A DNA stretch of 64,000 bases. Origin: Dyella humicola (GTDB lineage Bacteria > Pseudomonadota > Gammaproteobacteria > Xanthomonadales > Rhodanobacteraceae). This document shows, piece after piece, positions 26,401 to 34,663 of the stretch (the stretch's first letter is position 1; each line of letters opens with the position of its first letter). The stretch lies in assembly GCF_026283945.1 (NCBI RefSeq), contig NZ_JAPDPC010000001.1, positions 2,790,001 through 2,854,000 of the forward strand, given 5' to 3'. The notes under the pieces were generated by a model. That model had not been told where the DNA came from and made no database searches. It worked only from the letters and a program-made list of their open reading frames with translations. The translations under genes and the position numbers were made by a program.

Positions 26401-26940
26401 CTACTCCGACGAATACAGCTTCCCCAGCAGCAGTCCTTTCGCCGCTTGATCCGGCGCCCCCAACCAAGTCAAATCGTCATTCGCTGCATCGTTGCTGTCG
26501 ACATCGTCCGCCACCCCCGGCTTGCGTCGCGCAAACACACCCGACATCACATGCGTGCTCTCGTCATAGAGCACCAGGATACGCTCGGAGGGACAATCGT
26601 GTGGTTTGCAAGCCGTTACCAGCCATAGCTGGCGACCATTGAGTTCGACGTGCTGTGCAGGCGTGGAGGTGCCGCCCTGACGAGGCCACTCGGGCAATTG
26701 ATCGGCGCCAGACAACGCCGCGAATGCGGCGGCGAAATCGCGACGCTGCAGCAGGTCGCCGAAGTACAGCGGCCCATCGGCGATAGGCGAATCCGCTGCG
26801 GCGGCCGCAGGAGCAGGTGCGGCACTCACCACAGCAGGCGTTGCAGTGGATGCCGGCGAAATCGCGGCCTGCCCCTGGGGCGCTGAACACGCCGTGCAAG
26901 CGACGATCAGGCCCAGCGCAAAGATAAGACGGTATCGCAC
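26401..26940 (-). CDS. Ivy-family C-type lysozyme inhibitor lipoprotein
   Basis: A 179-residue lipoprotein: lipobox Cys at about residue 18 (IVACTAC), then an Ala/Pro-rich linker to residue 55 and a domain ending the protein. The key feature is C111-KPHD-C116, the disulphide loop of Ivy proteins that plugs the lysozyme active site, within LVTACKPHDCPSERILVLYD. Ivy of E. coli is periplasmic and not lipidated, so membrane anchoring through the long linker is a variation. It should protect peptidoglycan against host or predator lysozyme. It is convergent with the PAP2 gene across the repeat pair. Confidence 0.85.
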   Translation of the reverse strand: MRYRLIFALGLIVACTACSAPQGQAAISPASTATPAVVSAAPAPAAAAADSPIADGPLYFGDLLQRRDFAAAFAALSGADQLPEWPRQGGTSTPAQHVELNGRQLWLVTACKPHDCPSERILVLYDESTHVMSGVFARRKPGVADDVDSNDAANDDLTWLGAPDQAAKGLLLGKLYSSE

Positions 26941-26990
26941 GGAAACCTCCTTGCCTTGCGATGGCTCACGAGCCTAACGCAAGGAAGGAG

Positions 26991-27024
26991 GCGTGGCGAT
27001 CCGGATGGCCTGGCATCGCCACGC
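26991..27024. repeat. Hairpin downstream of the E1 gene
   Basis: 10-bp perfect arms gcgtggcgat / atcgccacgc with a 14-base loop, ending 9 bases past the E1 stop. No T-run follows, so it may be a Rho-assisted terminator. Confidence 0.55.
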
Positions 27025-27032
27025 GCGCTCCA

Positions 27033-29300
27033 TCAGCTCAGCTTGCGCGCCGCGGCAACCACATCCGCTTCACCCGGCAACACCAGCAGCGCTGCGCCAG
27101 CAAGCGGCGTATAGGTGTCCTCGCCCACGACGCGCTGCAACGGCGTGGCACCGCTGCCGCCTTCCACGATGGCGGTGATGACGCCCTCGCCCACGCCTGC
27201 GCTGCGGCGACCTTCGTCCAGCACGATGATGCGCTTGGCCGACTTTGCCTGCTCGGCGATGAAGGCGTTGTTGAGCGGCGCCAGCCAGCGCAGATCAACC
27301 ACACGTACCTGCCAGCCCAGCTCGGCTTCGATCGTACGAGCGGCGCGCAGTGCCATCGTCACACCGTTGCCGAACGTGAAGACCACCAGGTCCTTGGCCT
27401 GCTCGTGGTAGACGCGTCCTTCGCCCAAGGTCATGGCCTGACCCGGTGCGGGATAGTCGAACTGCCACTGGCCATCGCCGGCCTCGTACAGATCCTTGGT
27501 CATGTACAGCGCGATGGGTTCCAGGAACGCGCAGACGCGTCCATCGATCTTGGCCAACGCCATCATGGTACGCAGCATGTTGGCCGCATCGTCGCCCCGG
27601 CTTGGACAACCCACCACCAGTCCGGGGATATCGCGCAACGCGGCAATCGAGTTGTCGTTGTGGAAGTGCCCGCCGAAGCCCTTCTGGTAACCCAGACTGG
27701 CCACGCGCATCACGATCGGGTTGCGGTACTGGTCGTTGGAGAAGAACTGCAGCGACGCCGCCTCGCCGCGAATCTGGTCGCAGGCGTTGTGGAAATACGC
27801 GAGGTACTGGATCTCGGGGATCGGCAGCATGCCCATGTTGGCGTAGCCCTGGGCGAGACCGAGGATGATCGTCTCGTCGAGCAGGGTGTTGAATACGCGG
27901 CTGTTCTTGAACGCTTTGTGCAAGCCCTTGGTGACGGTATACACGCCACCCTTCTGCGCTACATCCTCACCGAACAGCAGCGATTCCGGGTACTTCGCCA
28001 TCATGTCGTGCAGCGCCTGGCCGATCTGGATGGCCAGATGACGTGGCGGCTGCTTCTCGGGGACTTTGTCTTCAGCGCCGAAGGCGGCGATGCGACGATC
28101 CTGGTAATCCGTGCGCTCGGCCTCCGTCTTCACCGCAGCCGGTGTATACGGCGCCAGCGGCTTCATGACATCGGCCAACGAGGTCAGGCGCGGGCGACTA
28201 TCGGCATCTTCTGCCGCGGCAAAACAACGCTTGCGCGTGGTCTCGTACAACGCGAGTAGCGATTCTTTCGTATATAGCCCCGAGGACAGTGCTATCTCAG
28301 CCGAACGCAGCAGCGGATCGCTGGCTTCCACCGCGAACAATTCCTCGACGCTGCGCCATTCGATTTCGAAATCGGTGCCGGCGTGACCCATCACGCGCGT
28401 GGTCTTCAAATGCAGGAAGGTCGGGCGGCGCGTGTGGCGGCAATGCTCGACCGCCTGTTGCACCTGGGCGTAGCCCTCGGCCAGATCGAGCCCATCGGCA
28501 AAGAAATAATCGAGATCGGCGCGATGACGGAAATTGTTAGCCACCCAGCCGCTCGGCGTCTTTACCGAGATGCCGATGCCGTTGTCTTCGCACACAAACA
28601 GGACGGGCGCCGGAAGCTTCTGGTAGGCCGTCCAGGCCGCCGCGTTGAACGCGGTTTGTGCGGTGGCGTGATTGGACGAAGCATCGCCGAACGAACAGAT
28701 CGCGATGCTATCGTCGGGAATGGGCAGTCGGTGGCCGATGCGGCGCGCCTGCTCAATGGCGACGGCAGTACCCAGCGCCTTGGGCAGATGCGAAGCAATG
28801 GTCGATGTCTGCGGCAGTACCCATAACGGCTTGCTGCCCCACACCTTGTGGCGACCGCCCGATGCCGGGTCTTCCTTGCTGGCCGCGAACGACAGCGCGG
28901 AATCCATCACCGGGTCCATGCCAGGCAGCTTGCGGAAGCGCTCGGCCATGAATCCGCCGGAGCGGTAATGCAGGAAGGCCGGATCGGTATGGCGGGTGAG
29001 CCGCGCCACCATCGCATTGCCTTCATGGCCGCTGGAGCCGATGGTGTAGAAGACCTTGTTCTGCACACGCAGCACGCGCGCCATCAGGTCGAGGTGGCGG
29101 CTGATCAGCTGCGATTCGAGCAACTCGCGAAAGCCCCTCGCATCGAGCGAGCTGCCAGGCAACACCGGCGAATGATCGCCGCGCGGCGCATGCACGTCGC
29201 CCTGCCACAGCTGCACGAACTCGGTGAAATTCTGGTCGACAATCTCGGCGCGGTTGAAACCCTTGTGGCGTGCCGTGATGGAGTACGGAATAGCGGTCAT
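27033..29300 (-). CDS. 2-oxoacid dehydrogenase E1, fused alpha and beta subunits
   Basis: A 755-residue thiamine-diphosphate enzyme. The N-terminal 380 residues are the E1-alpha part: TPP motif starts GD (205-206, GDASSNHATAQ) and ends at N240 (CEDN). Residues from about 420 are E1-beta, starting AIQIGQALHDMM, with LFGEDVAQKGGVYTVTKGL, and a transketolase C-terminal domain (VVDLRWLAPLN). Such fusions occur in branched-chain 2-oxoacid dehydrogenase-like E1 of several bacteria. No E2 or E3 gene lies nearby, so partners must come from elsewhere; the substrate (branched-chain, pyruvate or other) cannot be fixed. No clear ribosome-binding site. Confidence 0.88.
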   Translation of the reverse strand: MTAIPYSITARHKGFNRAEIVDQNFTEFVQLWQGDVHAPRGDHSPVLPGSSLDARGFRELLESQLISRHLDLMARVLRVQNKVFYTIGSSGHEGNAMVARLTRHTDPAFLHYRSGGFMAERFRKLPGMDPVMDSALSFAASKEDPASGGRHKVWGSKPLWVLPQTSTIASHLPKALGTAVAIEQARRIGHRLPIPDDSIAICSFGDASSNHATAQTAFNAAAWTAYQKLPAPVLFVCEDNGIGISVKTPSGWVANNFRHRADLDYFFADGLDLAEGYAQVQQAVEHCRHTRRPTFLHLKTTRVMGHAGTDFEIEWRSVEELFAVEASDPLLRSAEIALSSGLYTKESLLALYETTRKRCFAAAEDADSRPRLTSLADVMKPLAPYTPAAVKTEAERTDYQDRRIAAFGAEDKVPEKQPPRHLAIQIGQALHDMMAKYPESLLFGEDVAQKGGVYTVTKGLHKAFKNSRVFNTLLDETIILGLAQGYANMGMLPIPEIQYLAYFHNACDQIRGEAASLQFFSNDQYRNPIVMRVASLGYQKGFGGHFHNDNSIAALRDIPGLVVGCPSRGDDAANMLRTMMALAKIDGRVCAFLEPIALYMTKDLYEAGDGQWQFDYPAPGQAMTLGEGRVYHEQAKDLVVFTFGNGVTMALRAARTIEAELGWQVRVVDLRWLAPLNNAFIAEQAKSAKRIIVLDEGRRSAGVGEGVITAIVEGGSGATPLQRVVGEDTYTPLAGAALLVLPGEADVVAAARKLS

Positions 29301-29412
29301 GGTGGCAGCTTGTCTCGTTGACGATCAGCCGCAAAACGCGGCAAACGGTGGATTATCGGCTTGGGCGTGACGCACGCGCCAGTATGGGGCCACGCGCGGT
29401 TCAGCCTTCGCT

Positions 29413-29544
29413 CCCTCTCCCCCTGGGGAGAGGGCCGGGGTGAGGGGCCAATCTTGCGACATGGACTCATCGAAGCGCGCTTTGTAGAAACATCATCGCA
29501 AGCACCCGCCCCCTCACTTCAGTCCTCTCCCCGCAGGGGAGAGG
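29413..29544. repeat. Pair of CTCTCCCC palindromes in opposite orientation
   Basis: First copy at 29413-29434 (ccctctcccc / ggggagaggg, 2-base spacer) followed by ggccggggtgagggg; second at 29524-29544 (cctctcccc / ggggagagg, 3-base spacer) preceded by cccctcac. The flanking cccctcac/gtgagggg shows they are inverted copies of one element. The second copy forms the 3' end of the nucleotidyltransferase-like gene. Confidence 0.7.
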
Positions 29545-30013
29545 AAGCGAGCGAGCGCAACGCGATCGCGCGTTGGCGATCCTTATCGCGCCCAAAGCTT
29601 TCAAGGATGCGGATCTGATCCGCCACTGTAGGCACGGGCACAGCCTGGCCGTCCACACCGGCAAGGGTCAGGCGCCCGACGCTCACAGGTTGCCAGCCGG
29701 ACACTCCACCGAGCTCCAGCCCACCCATGATGTCGACGGGCATACCGGGAAAACGGAAGCGCGCAAAATGCGAGCGAAAGCGATCCGCATCGGCGGGCTG
29801 GTGGTATTTATCGCGCAGTGAAGCCCATAGCGTCATCAATCGTTCGGCATCGTCGCGCGACACCAGTACATCGACATCCGACACGCCCACATCGGCGCCC
29901 ACCAGCAGGGCGGCAGCGCTACCGATCAGGCACCAGGGATCGACGCAATGCACATACAGGTCGGGCACGATCTGGGCCAGCGTGCGATAGAGGGCGGGCG
30001 AGACATGACTCAT
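29519..30013 (-). CDS. Nucleotidyltransferase-like protein
   Basis: A 164-residue protein. The signature GSAAALLVGADVGVSDVDVLV has the Gly-Ser then Asp-x-Asp pattern of the nucleotidyltransferase fold (minimal or aminoglycoside-type), and DIMGGLEL later could supply the third acid. The end (PTVADQIRILESFGRDKDRQRA) also suits that family, which acts on tRNA, drugs or proteins; the substrate is unknown. The last residues (SSPLRGED) and the stop codon come from a REP-like palindrome. The ATG overlaps the stop of the GNAT gene by 4 bp (ATGA), so both are probably co-translated. Confidence 0.72.
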   Translation of the reverse strand: MSHVSPALYRTLAQIVPDLYVHCVDPWCLIGSAAALLVGADVGVSDVDVLVSRDDAERLMTLWASLRDKYHQPADADRFRSHFARFRFPGMPVDIMGGLELGGVSGWQPVSVGRLTLAGVDGQAVPVPTVADQIRILESFGRDKDRQRAIALRSLASSPLRGED

Positions 30014-30552
30014 GTGCGTCGACGCCGCCATTCGTCGCGCGTCTGGCCCCATATTTCGATCGGCGCGTCCTCGAACGGGGCTGCTAGTTTGCCGGGACCA
30101 CGAAGGCGCGAACCCAATCGCTGCGCCAACACCTGCGAGGGGAGATTGGCGGGATCGATGCAGTGAATGATGTCGGTCCAGCCGAGCTGGTCGACGGCCC
30201 AGTCCATACAGGCGCTGGCGCCTTCCAGCGCATAGCCGTTGCCCCAGGCGTGCCGCGCCAACCCCCAGCCCACCTCGGTACCGGGCCAGCCTTCCGGTTG
30301 CCACGGCCCCATGCGGCCGATCCACTGGTCGCTGCTCTTTTCGATCACCGAAAACATGCCAAAGCCCTGGATAGCCCAGGCGCCGACCATGGTGAGGAAA
30401 CCACGCCACGCGGCCGCACGTGGTTGCACGCCACCGACGAAGCGGGCCGACTCTTCGTTGGCCATGTTGGCAGCCCAGGCGTCAAAATCTTCGCGGCGCG
30501 GCGGGCGCAGGATCAGTCGATCGGTCTCAATGCGGATGTCTTGCCAGCTCAT
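30010..30552 (-). CDS. GNAT N-acetyltransferase (RimJ/RimL-like)
   Basis: A 180-residue acetyltransferase beginning IRIETDRLILRPPRREDFDAW, the classic N-terminus of RimJ/RimL-type GNATs. The acetyl-CoA motif is around EVGWGLARHAWGNGYALEG, and the C-terminal strand is IIHCIDPANLPSQVLAQRLG. The target may be a protein N-terminus or a small molecule. GGAGG upstream supports the start shown. It is in an ATGA overlap with the nucleotidyltransferase-like gene. Confidence 0.88.
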   Translation of the reverse strand: MSWQDIRIETDRLILRPPRREDFDAWAANMANEESARFVGGVQPRAAAWRGFLTMVGAWAIQGFGMFSVIEKSSDQWIGRMGPWQPEGWPGTEVGWGLARHAWGNGYALEGASACMDWAVDQLGWTDIIHCIDPANLPSQVLAQRLGSRLRGPGKLAAPFEDAPIEIWGQTRDEWRRRRT

Positions 30553-30589
30553 TCCCTGCGACCTCCCAGCATCGTCCAAGGATTCCGCT

Positions 30590-30619
30590 CCGTCATCCCG
30601 ACAGACGCCGGGATGACGG
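30590..30619. repeat. Single REP-like palindrome
   Basis: ccgtcatcccg-acagacgc-cgggatgacgg: 11-bp perfect arms and an 8-base loop, located between two same-strand genes (glutaryl-CoA dehydrogenase and GNAT) and possibly ending transcription of the former. Confidence 0.75.
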
Positions 30620-30643
30620 TTCATGCGGCGGATCGCCCATCAC

Positions 30644-31813
30644 TCAGAACGCGTTGATACCCGTCAGCTCGCGCCCCACCACCAGCTGATGCACCGTCTC
30701 GGTGCCTTCATAGGTGATGACCGATTCCAGGTTCAGCGCATGGCGGATCGCCACATGCTCGGTGGTGATGCCGGCGCCGCCGAGGATGTCGCGGCATTCA
30801 CGGGCGATATCGATGGCCATGCGGCAATTGTTCCATTTGGCCAGCGAGACCTGGGTGGGCTGCATGTTGCCGGCGTCCTTGAGACGGCCGAGCTGCAACG
30901 AGAGCAGCTGCGCCATGGTGATACGGCGTGCCATCTCGGCCAACTTCAGCTGCACGGCCTGGTTGGACGCCAGCGGGCGACCGAACAGGATGCGTTCCTG
31001 CGTGTAATCGAGCACTTCCTTGAGGCAGGCCTGGGCGGCGCCAATGGGGCCCCAGGTGATGCCGTAACGGGCCTGGGTGAGGCAGCCGAGCGGACCCTTG
31101 AGGCCCTTCACGTTCGGCAGGCGGTTGGCCTCCGGCACGCGCACGTTGTCGAAGAACAGCGCGCTGGTCACCGAGGCGCGCAGGCTCATCTTCTTGTGCA
31201 CTTCCTGCGCGGTGAAGCCCTTGGTATCGGTGGGCACGATAAAGCCCTGGATGCCGTCTTCGGTCTGCGCCCACACGATAGCGATGTGCGCCACGTTGCC
31301 GTTGGTGATCCACATCTTGGCGCCGTTGATGACCCAGTCGCCGCCATCCTTCTTGGCATGGGTCTTCATGTTGGCGGGGTCCGAACCACCGTGCGGCTCG
31401 GTGAGGCCGAAGCAGCCGATGATCTCGCCGGCCGCCATTTTCGGCAGGTAGTGCAGCTTCTGCTCTTCGGTGCCGTAGGCGTAGATGGGATACATGCACA
31501 GCGAGCTCTGCACCGAGGCGAAGCTGCGCAGACCGGAATCACCGCGCTCCAGCTCCTGGCAGATCAGGCCATAGCTAACGCCGTTCATGCCGGCGCAGCC
31601 GTACTTCTCGGGCAAGGTGGCACCCAGCAGGCCCAGGCTGGCGATCTCGGGGACCAGCTCCTTGGGGAAGCGGCCCTGATCGAAGCAATCGCCAATGATC
31701 GGCAGCACTCTTTCATCGACGAAGCGGCCCACGGTGTCCTGCACCATGCGCTCCTCGTCGGAAAGCAGCGAGCGGACGTCGTAGAGATCGAGGGGATTCA
31801 GGCGAGCGGACAT
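30644..31813 (-). CDS. gcdH: Glutaryl-CoA dehydrogenase
   Basis: A 389-residue FAD enzyme that converts glutaryl-CoA to crotonyl-CoA and CO2 in lysine/tryptophan breakdown. Acyl-CoA dehydrogenase features include CFGLTEPHGGSDP and WITNG for FAD binding; the catalytic base is E369 in ITYEGTETVH. The pattern ARYGITWGPIGAAQACL with ALNLESVITYEGT is characteristic of glutaryl-CoA dehydrogenases rather than of chain-length acyl-CoA dehydrogenases. Start chosen at MSARLNPLDLYDV; an ATG nine codons upstream lacks similarity. No other lysine-degradation gene is adjacent. Confidence 0.88.
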   Translation of the reverse strand: MSARLNPLDLYDVRSLLSDEERMVQDTVGRFVDERVLPIIGDCFDQGRFPKELVPEIASLGLLGATLPEKYGCAGMNGVSYGLICQELERGDSGLRSFASVQSSLCMYPIYAYGTEEQKLHYLPKMAAGEIIGCFGLTEPHGGSDPANMKTHAKKDGGDWVINGAKMWITNGNVAHIAIVWAQTEDGIQGFIVPTDTKGFTAQEVHKKMSLRASVTSALFFDNVRVPEANRLPNVKGLKGPLGCLTQARYGITWGPIGAAQACLKEVLDYTQERILFGRPLASNQAVQLKLAEMARRITMAQLLSLQLGRLKDAGNMQPTQVSLAKWNNCRMAIDIARECRDILGGAGITTEHVAIRHALNLESVITYEGTETVHQLVVGRELTGINAF

Positions 31814-31942
31814 GCTTCGGTTCCGTAACGGGAGGGGCAAACCGCCATTCTAGCCGTCCTGCCCCGCCCGGTCATGGCGAAGTGCAGCAGGGCCGGGGTA
31901 GGCGGCCGGGGGCGGCTATGGGACCATGCGCGCCTCCTTGTC

Positions 31943-31962
31943 GTCCCAGCGCAGGCTGGGAC
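31943..31962. repeat. Short palindrome before the DMT transporter gene
   Basis: gtcccagc-gcag-gctgggac, 8-bp perfect arms; the CGTCCCAGC head resembles the 17.5-kb REP-like repeat. Confidence 0.55.
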
Positions 31963-32041
31963 TCGGCGTCTCTATTCGTGCCGTCAAGGCACGGGATCCC
32001 TGCTTTTGCGTGGATAACGAGCCTCCCCAGCCGGAATCCCC

Positions 32042-32917
32042 ATGTTCAAAGGTGTCCTACTCGGTTTCGCCTGCTACGCCGCCTATGCGATCAGCGACGC
32101 TTTTGTGAAATCGCTGCACGGCAGCCTGCCCCCGTATGAGGCGGTGTTCTTCGGCGCCGTGCTGATGCTCAGCGCCCTGCCCTTTATCCGCAAGGCGGAT
32201 GATCGCTATCTCGACGTGTTCCACGCGCGCAAGCCGCGGCTTTGGTGGATTCGCGCGGTCACCGGTGCCATCTGCAATATTGCGGCGGTGATCGCGTTCA
32301 CCGCGCTGCCGATGGCCGAGGCGTTTGCACTGATCTTCCTGCTGCCGATTTTCGTCACCCTGCTCTCGGTGATTTTCCTGAAGGAGCATGTCGGCTGGCG
32401 GCGCTGGTCCGCGGTCATCGTGGGTTTTATCGGCGTGCTGGTGGTGCTGCGTCCTGGATTTCGGGTGTTGGGGCCAGGCCATTTCGCCGCCATGACCTGC
32501 GGCCTTTCCGGTGCTGTTTCTGTGGTCGCCTTGCGCATGGCAGGCCCGCATGAGAAACGCATCAGCCTGTACGGCGCTGGCGTGATCGGCCCGCTGGTCA
32601 GCGGCGGCGTGTTGATGCTACCGGCGTTTGTCTGGCCCGACCTGCACCAAGGATTCCTGCTTGCCGGCTACGGCCTGCTCGCCGGACTGGCCGGCGTGCT
32701 GCTGATGCTGGCGACCCATCACGCCCCCGCCAACCGCGTGGCGCCCACCCAGTACAGCCAGATGCTGTGGGCCATCGGCTTCGGCTACTGGCTGTTTGGC
32801 GATCATCTGGACTGGCCGATGCTGATCGGCATCGCGCTCATCCTTGGCTCGGGTCTGTTCACCCTGGTGCGCGAGGAACAAGTCACCTCATGGTGGCGGC
32901 GTACCAAGCTGGTCTGA
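32042..32917 (+). CDS. DMT-superfamily (EamA) transporter
   Basis: A 291-residue inner-membrane protein with ten predicted helices in two EamA repeats (about 1-140 and 150-285). The first repeat ends with the conserved VFLKEHVGWRRWSAVIVGFIGVLVVLRPG-type sequence (seen in parts), and the second has ANRVAPTQYSQMLWAIGFGYWLFGD. Members export amino acids, nucleobases, or drugs; this group resembles S-adenosylmethionine/RhaT-type exporters only weakly, so the substrate is open. No strong ribosome-binding site precedes the ATG. It stands alone. Confidence 0.88.
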   Translation: MFKGVLLGFACYAAYAISDAFVKSLHGSLPPYEAVFFGAVLMLSALPFIRKADDRYLDVFHARKPRLWWIRAVTGAICNIAAVIAFTALPMAEAFALIFLLPIFVTLLSVIFLKEHVGWRRWSAVIVGFIGVLVVLRPGFRVLGPGHFAAMTCGLSGAVSVVALRMAGPHEKRISLYGAGVIGPLVSGGVLMLPAFVWPDLHQGFLLAGYGLLAGLAGVLLMLATHHAPANRVAPTQYSQMLWAIGFGYWLFGDHLDWPMLIGIALILGSGLFTLVREEQVTSWWRRTKLV

Positions 32918-33393
32918 GCGCTCGCACATGACAGGGCGAGATGCAGCCAATTCTGGTCGCTCGCTCGGTCAGGTCAGCTCGGGAAAATCTAAATAAAATT
33001 TCATCTAAGCCGGTCACCAACATCGAATGGTTGGTCACGCTGCTTATCCGGCATGCGCCGGAACAACGAGCAAAGACTTGCTCGGACCTTCACTCAAGGC
33101 AAGGAAAATCCAGCCTCACCGCGAAAGATCACCAATCCGTGACGACCGCTATGCGATCAGTCATGGGCGGTAGACACGTCAAGCACGTACGGCTGGAACA
33201 AGGGCAGCGAATGATAGGCGGGCGGCAGGATGACGGTCCTCGCGGTCAACCACATGGATCAAGAGTCGTTGAAGTTGTCACGACAGTTTTTTGCTGTCGG
33301 CAAGCCACGTCATTCGAGCCGGTGATGTTTCGAACGATGGACGCGTGCTTGCTTGCCTGGTGAATGTTGCAAAGACCCGCTGGGAGATGGCGT
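32918..33393. other. Gene-free leader region upstream of mdtA
   Basis: No plausible coding sequence in 476 bp. An AT-rich patch (aatctaaataaaatttcatct, from about 32986) may contain the promoter. Small hairpins are present, including cgacag/ctgtcg with a T-rich loop at 33281-33299. No recognisable BaeR box was found by eye. Confidence 0.45.
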
Positions 33394-34644
33394 ATGAGTG
33401 CCGACACGTCGACGACAACCGGGCACGTTCGCAAACGTCGAGGCTGGTGGATTGCCGCCATCGTCATCATCGCCCTGATCGTGCTGATGGTGGTGCATAT
33501 CCTCACCGGCGCAAAAACCAGGCCCGCCAGTCCGCCCCAGGTCGTTAGCGTCGCCCCCGTATCGCTGGGCGACATGCCGGTCATCCTGAATGCACTGGGC
33601 ACGGTCACGCCAGTCGCCACCGTCAACGTGCTGCCGCAGTTGAGCGGTTACCTCACCGCCGTCGGTTACCAGGAAGGCCAGGACGTGTCCAAGGGGCAGT
33701 TTCTCGCCCAGATCGACCCGCGCCAGTTCGAAATCAACAAGCAGCAGGCGGAGGCTCAGCTGGCGAAGGATATGGCGAGCCTGGCCCAATCCCGCTCCGA
33801 CCTGGCCCGTTTCACCCAGTTGCACGAGCAGCAATCGATTGCCGAGCAGACCTTTACCGGCCAGCAGTTCCTGGTTCAACAGAACGAAGCGGCCGTGAAG
33901 GCCGACAAGGCCAACATCGCGCAGGCCGAACTCAATATCGAGTATTGCCACATCACCGCGCCGGTTGCCGGGCGCGTTGGCCTGCGCCTGGTCGATCCCG
34001 GTAACTTCGTCACCCAATCGACTTCGCCGGGCATCGTGATCATCACCACGATGAAGCCGACCACGGTGCAATTCACGGTGCCGCAGAATTCGTTGAACCA
34101 GGTGCTGCAGCGCGTGAATGCCGGCGCCAAGCTGCCAGTGACGGTCTACAACAGCAACAACACCAGGCAACTCGCCACCGGCACGCTGTTCGCGTTGAGC
34201 AACCAGATGGCCACCAGCACCGGCACGGTGACGCTGCGTGCCACCTTCCCCAACGATGACGAAGTGTTGTTCCCCAACGAGTTCGTCAATACGCAGCTGC
34301 TGGTCGACACCATGCACAACGCGGTGCTGGTGCCCACGCCAGCGGTGCTGAGCGGTGCGCCAGGGGATTTCGTCTACCTGGTCAATGCCGATCAGAGCGT
34401 CTCCGTGCACAAGGTGACGCTGGGCCCCAGCGATGGCCGGCATACGGCGATCCTGTCGGGTCTTGCGGCTGGCCAACAGGTCGTCACCGATGGCACCGAC
34501 CGCTTGAGCGACGGCGCCAAGATCAAGATCGCCACGGCGAAGTCGAGCGGCGCGGGTGCTGCTCCGGCAGCGGCGTCATCCGCGGGACGTGCCCAGCACG
34601 ACAGCGGCAAGCGAGCGCACGGCGCCCACTCAGCTTCGTCGTGA
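33394..34644 (+). CDS. mdtA: RND efflux periplasmic adaptor, MdtA type
   Basis: A 416-residue membrane-fusion protein. One N-terminal helix (about 16-38: WWIAAIVIIALIVLMVVHIL) anchors it. Lipoyl halves (PQLSGYLTAVGYQEGQDVSKGQFLAQIDPRQFE, seen in parts, and ITAPVAGRVGLRLVDPGN) flank an alpha-hairpin; a beta-barrel follows with ATGTLFALSNQMATSTGTVTLRA in parts. The C-terminus carries a 35-residue Ala/Ser/His-rich tail. GGGAG-type Shine-Dalgarno supports the start. First gene of a four-gene efflux operon. Confidence 0.92.
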   Translation: MSADTSTTTGHVRKRRGWWIAAIVIIALIVLMVVHILTGAKTRPASPPQVVSVAPVSLGDMPVILNALGTVTPVATVNVLPQLSGYLTAVGYQEGQDVSKGQFLAQIDPRQFEINKQQAEAQLAKDMASLAQSRSDLARFTQLHEQQSIAEQTFTGQQFLVQQNEAAVKADKANIAQAELNIEYCHITAPVAGRVGLRLVDPGNFVTQSTSPGIVIITTMKPTTVQFTVPQNSLNQVLQRVNAGAKLPVTVYNSNNTRQLATGTLFALSNQMATSTGTVTLRATFPNDDEVLFPNEFVNTQLLVDTMHNAVLVPTPAVLSGAPGDFVYLVNADQSVSVHKVTLGPSDGRHTAILSGLAAGQQVVTDGTDRLSDGAKIKIATAKSSGAGAAPAAASSAGRAQHDSGKRAHGAHSASS

Positions 34645-34663
34645 TCGGCGCAGCGGCCATCCC

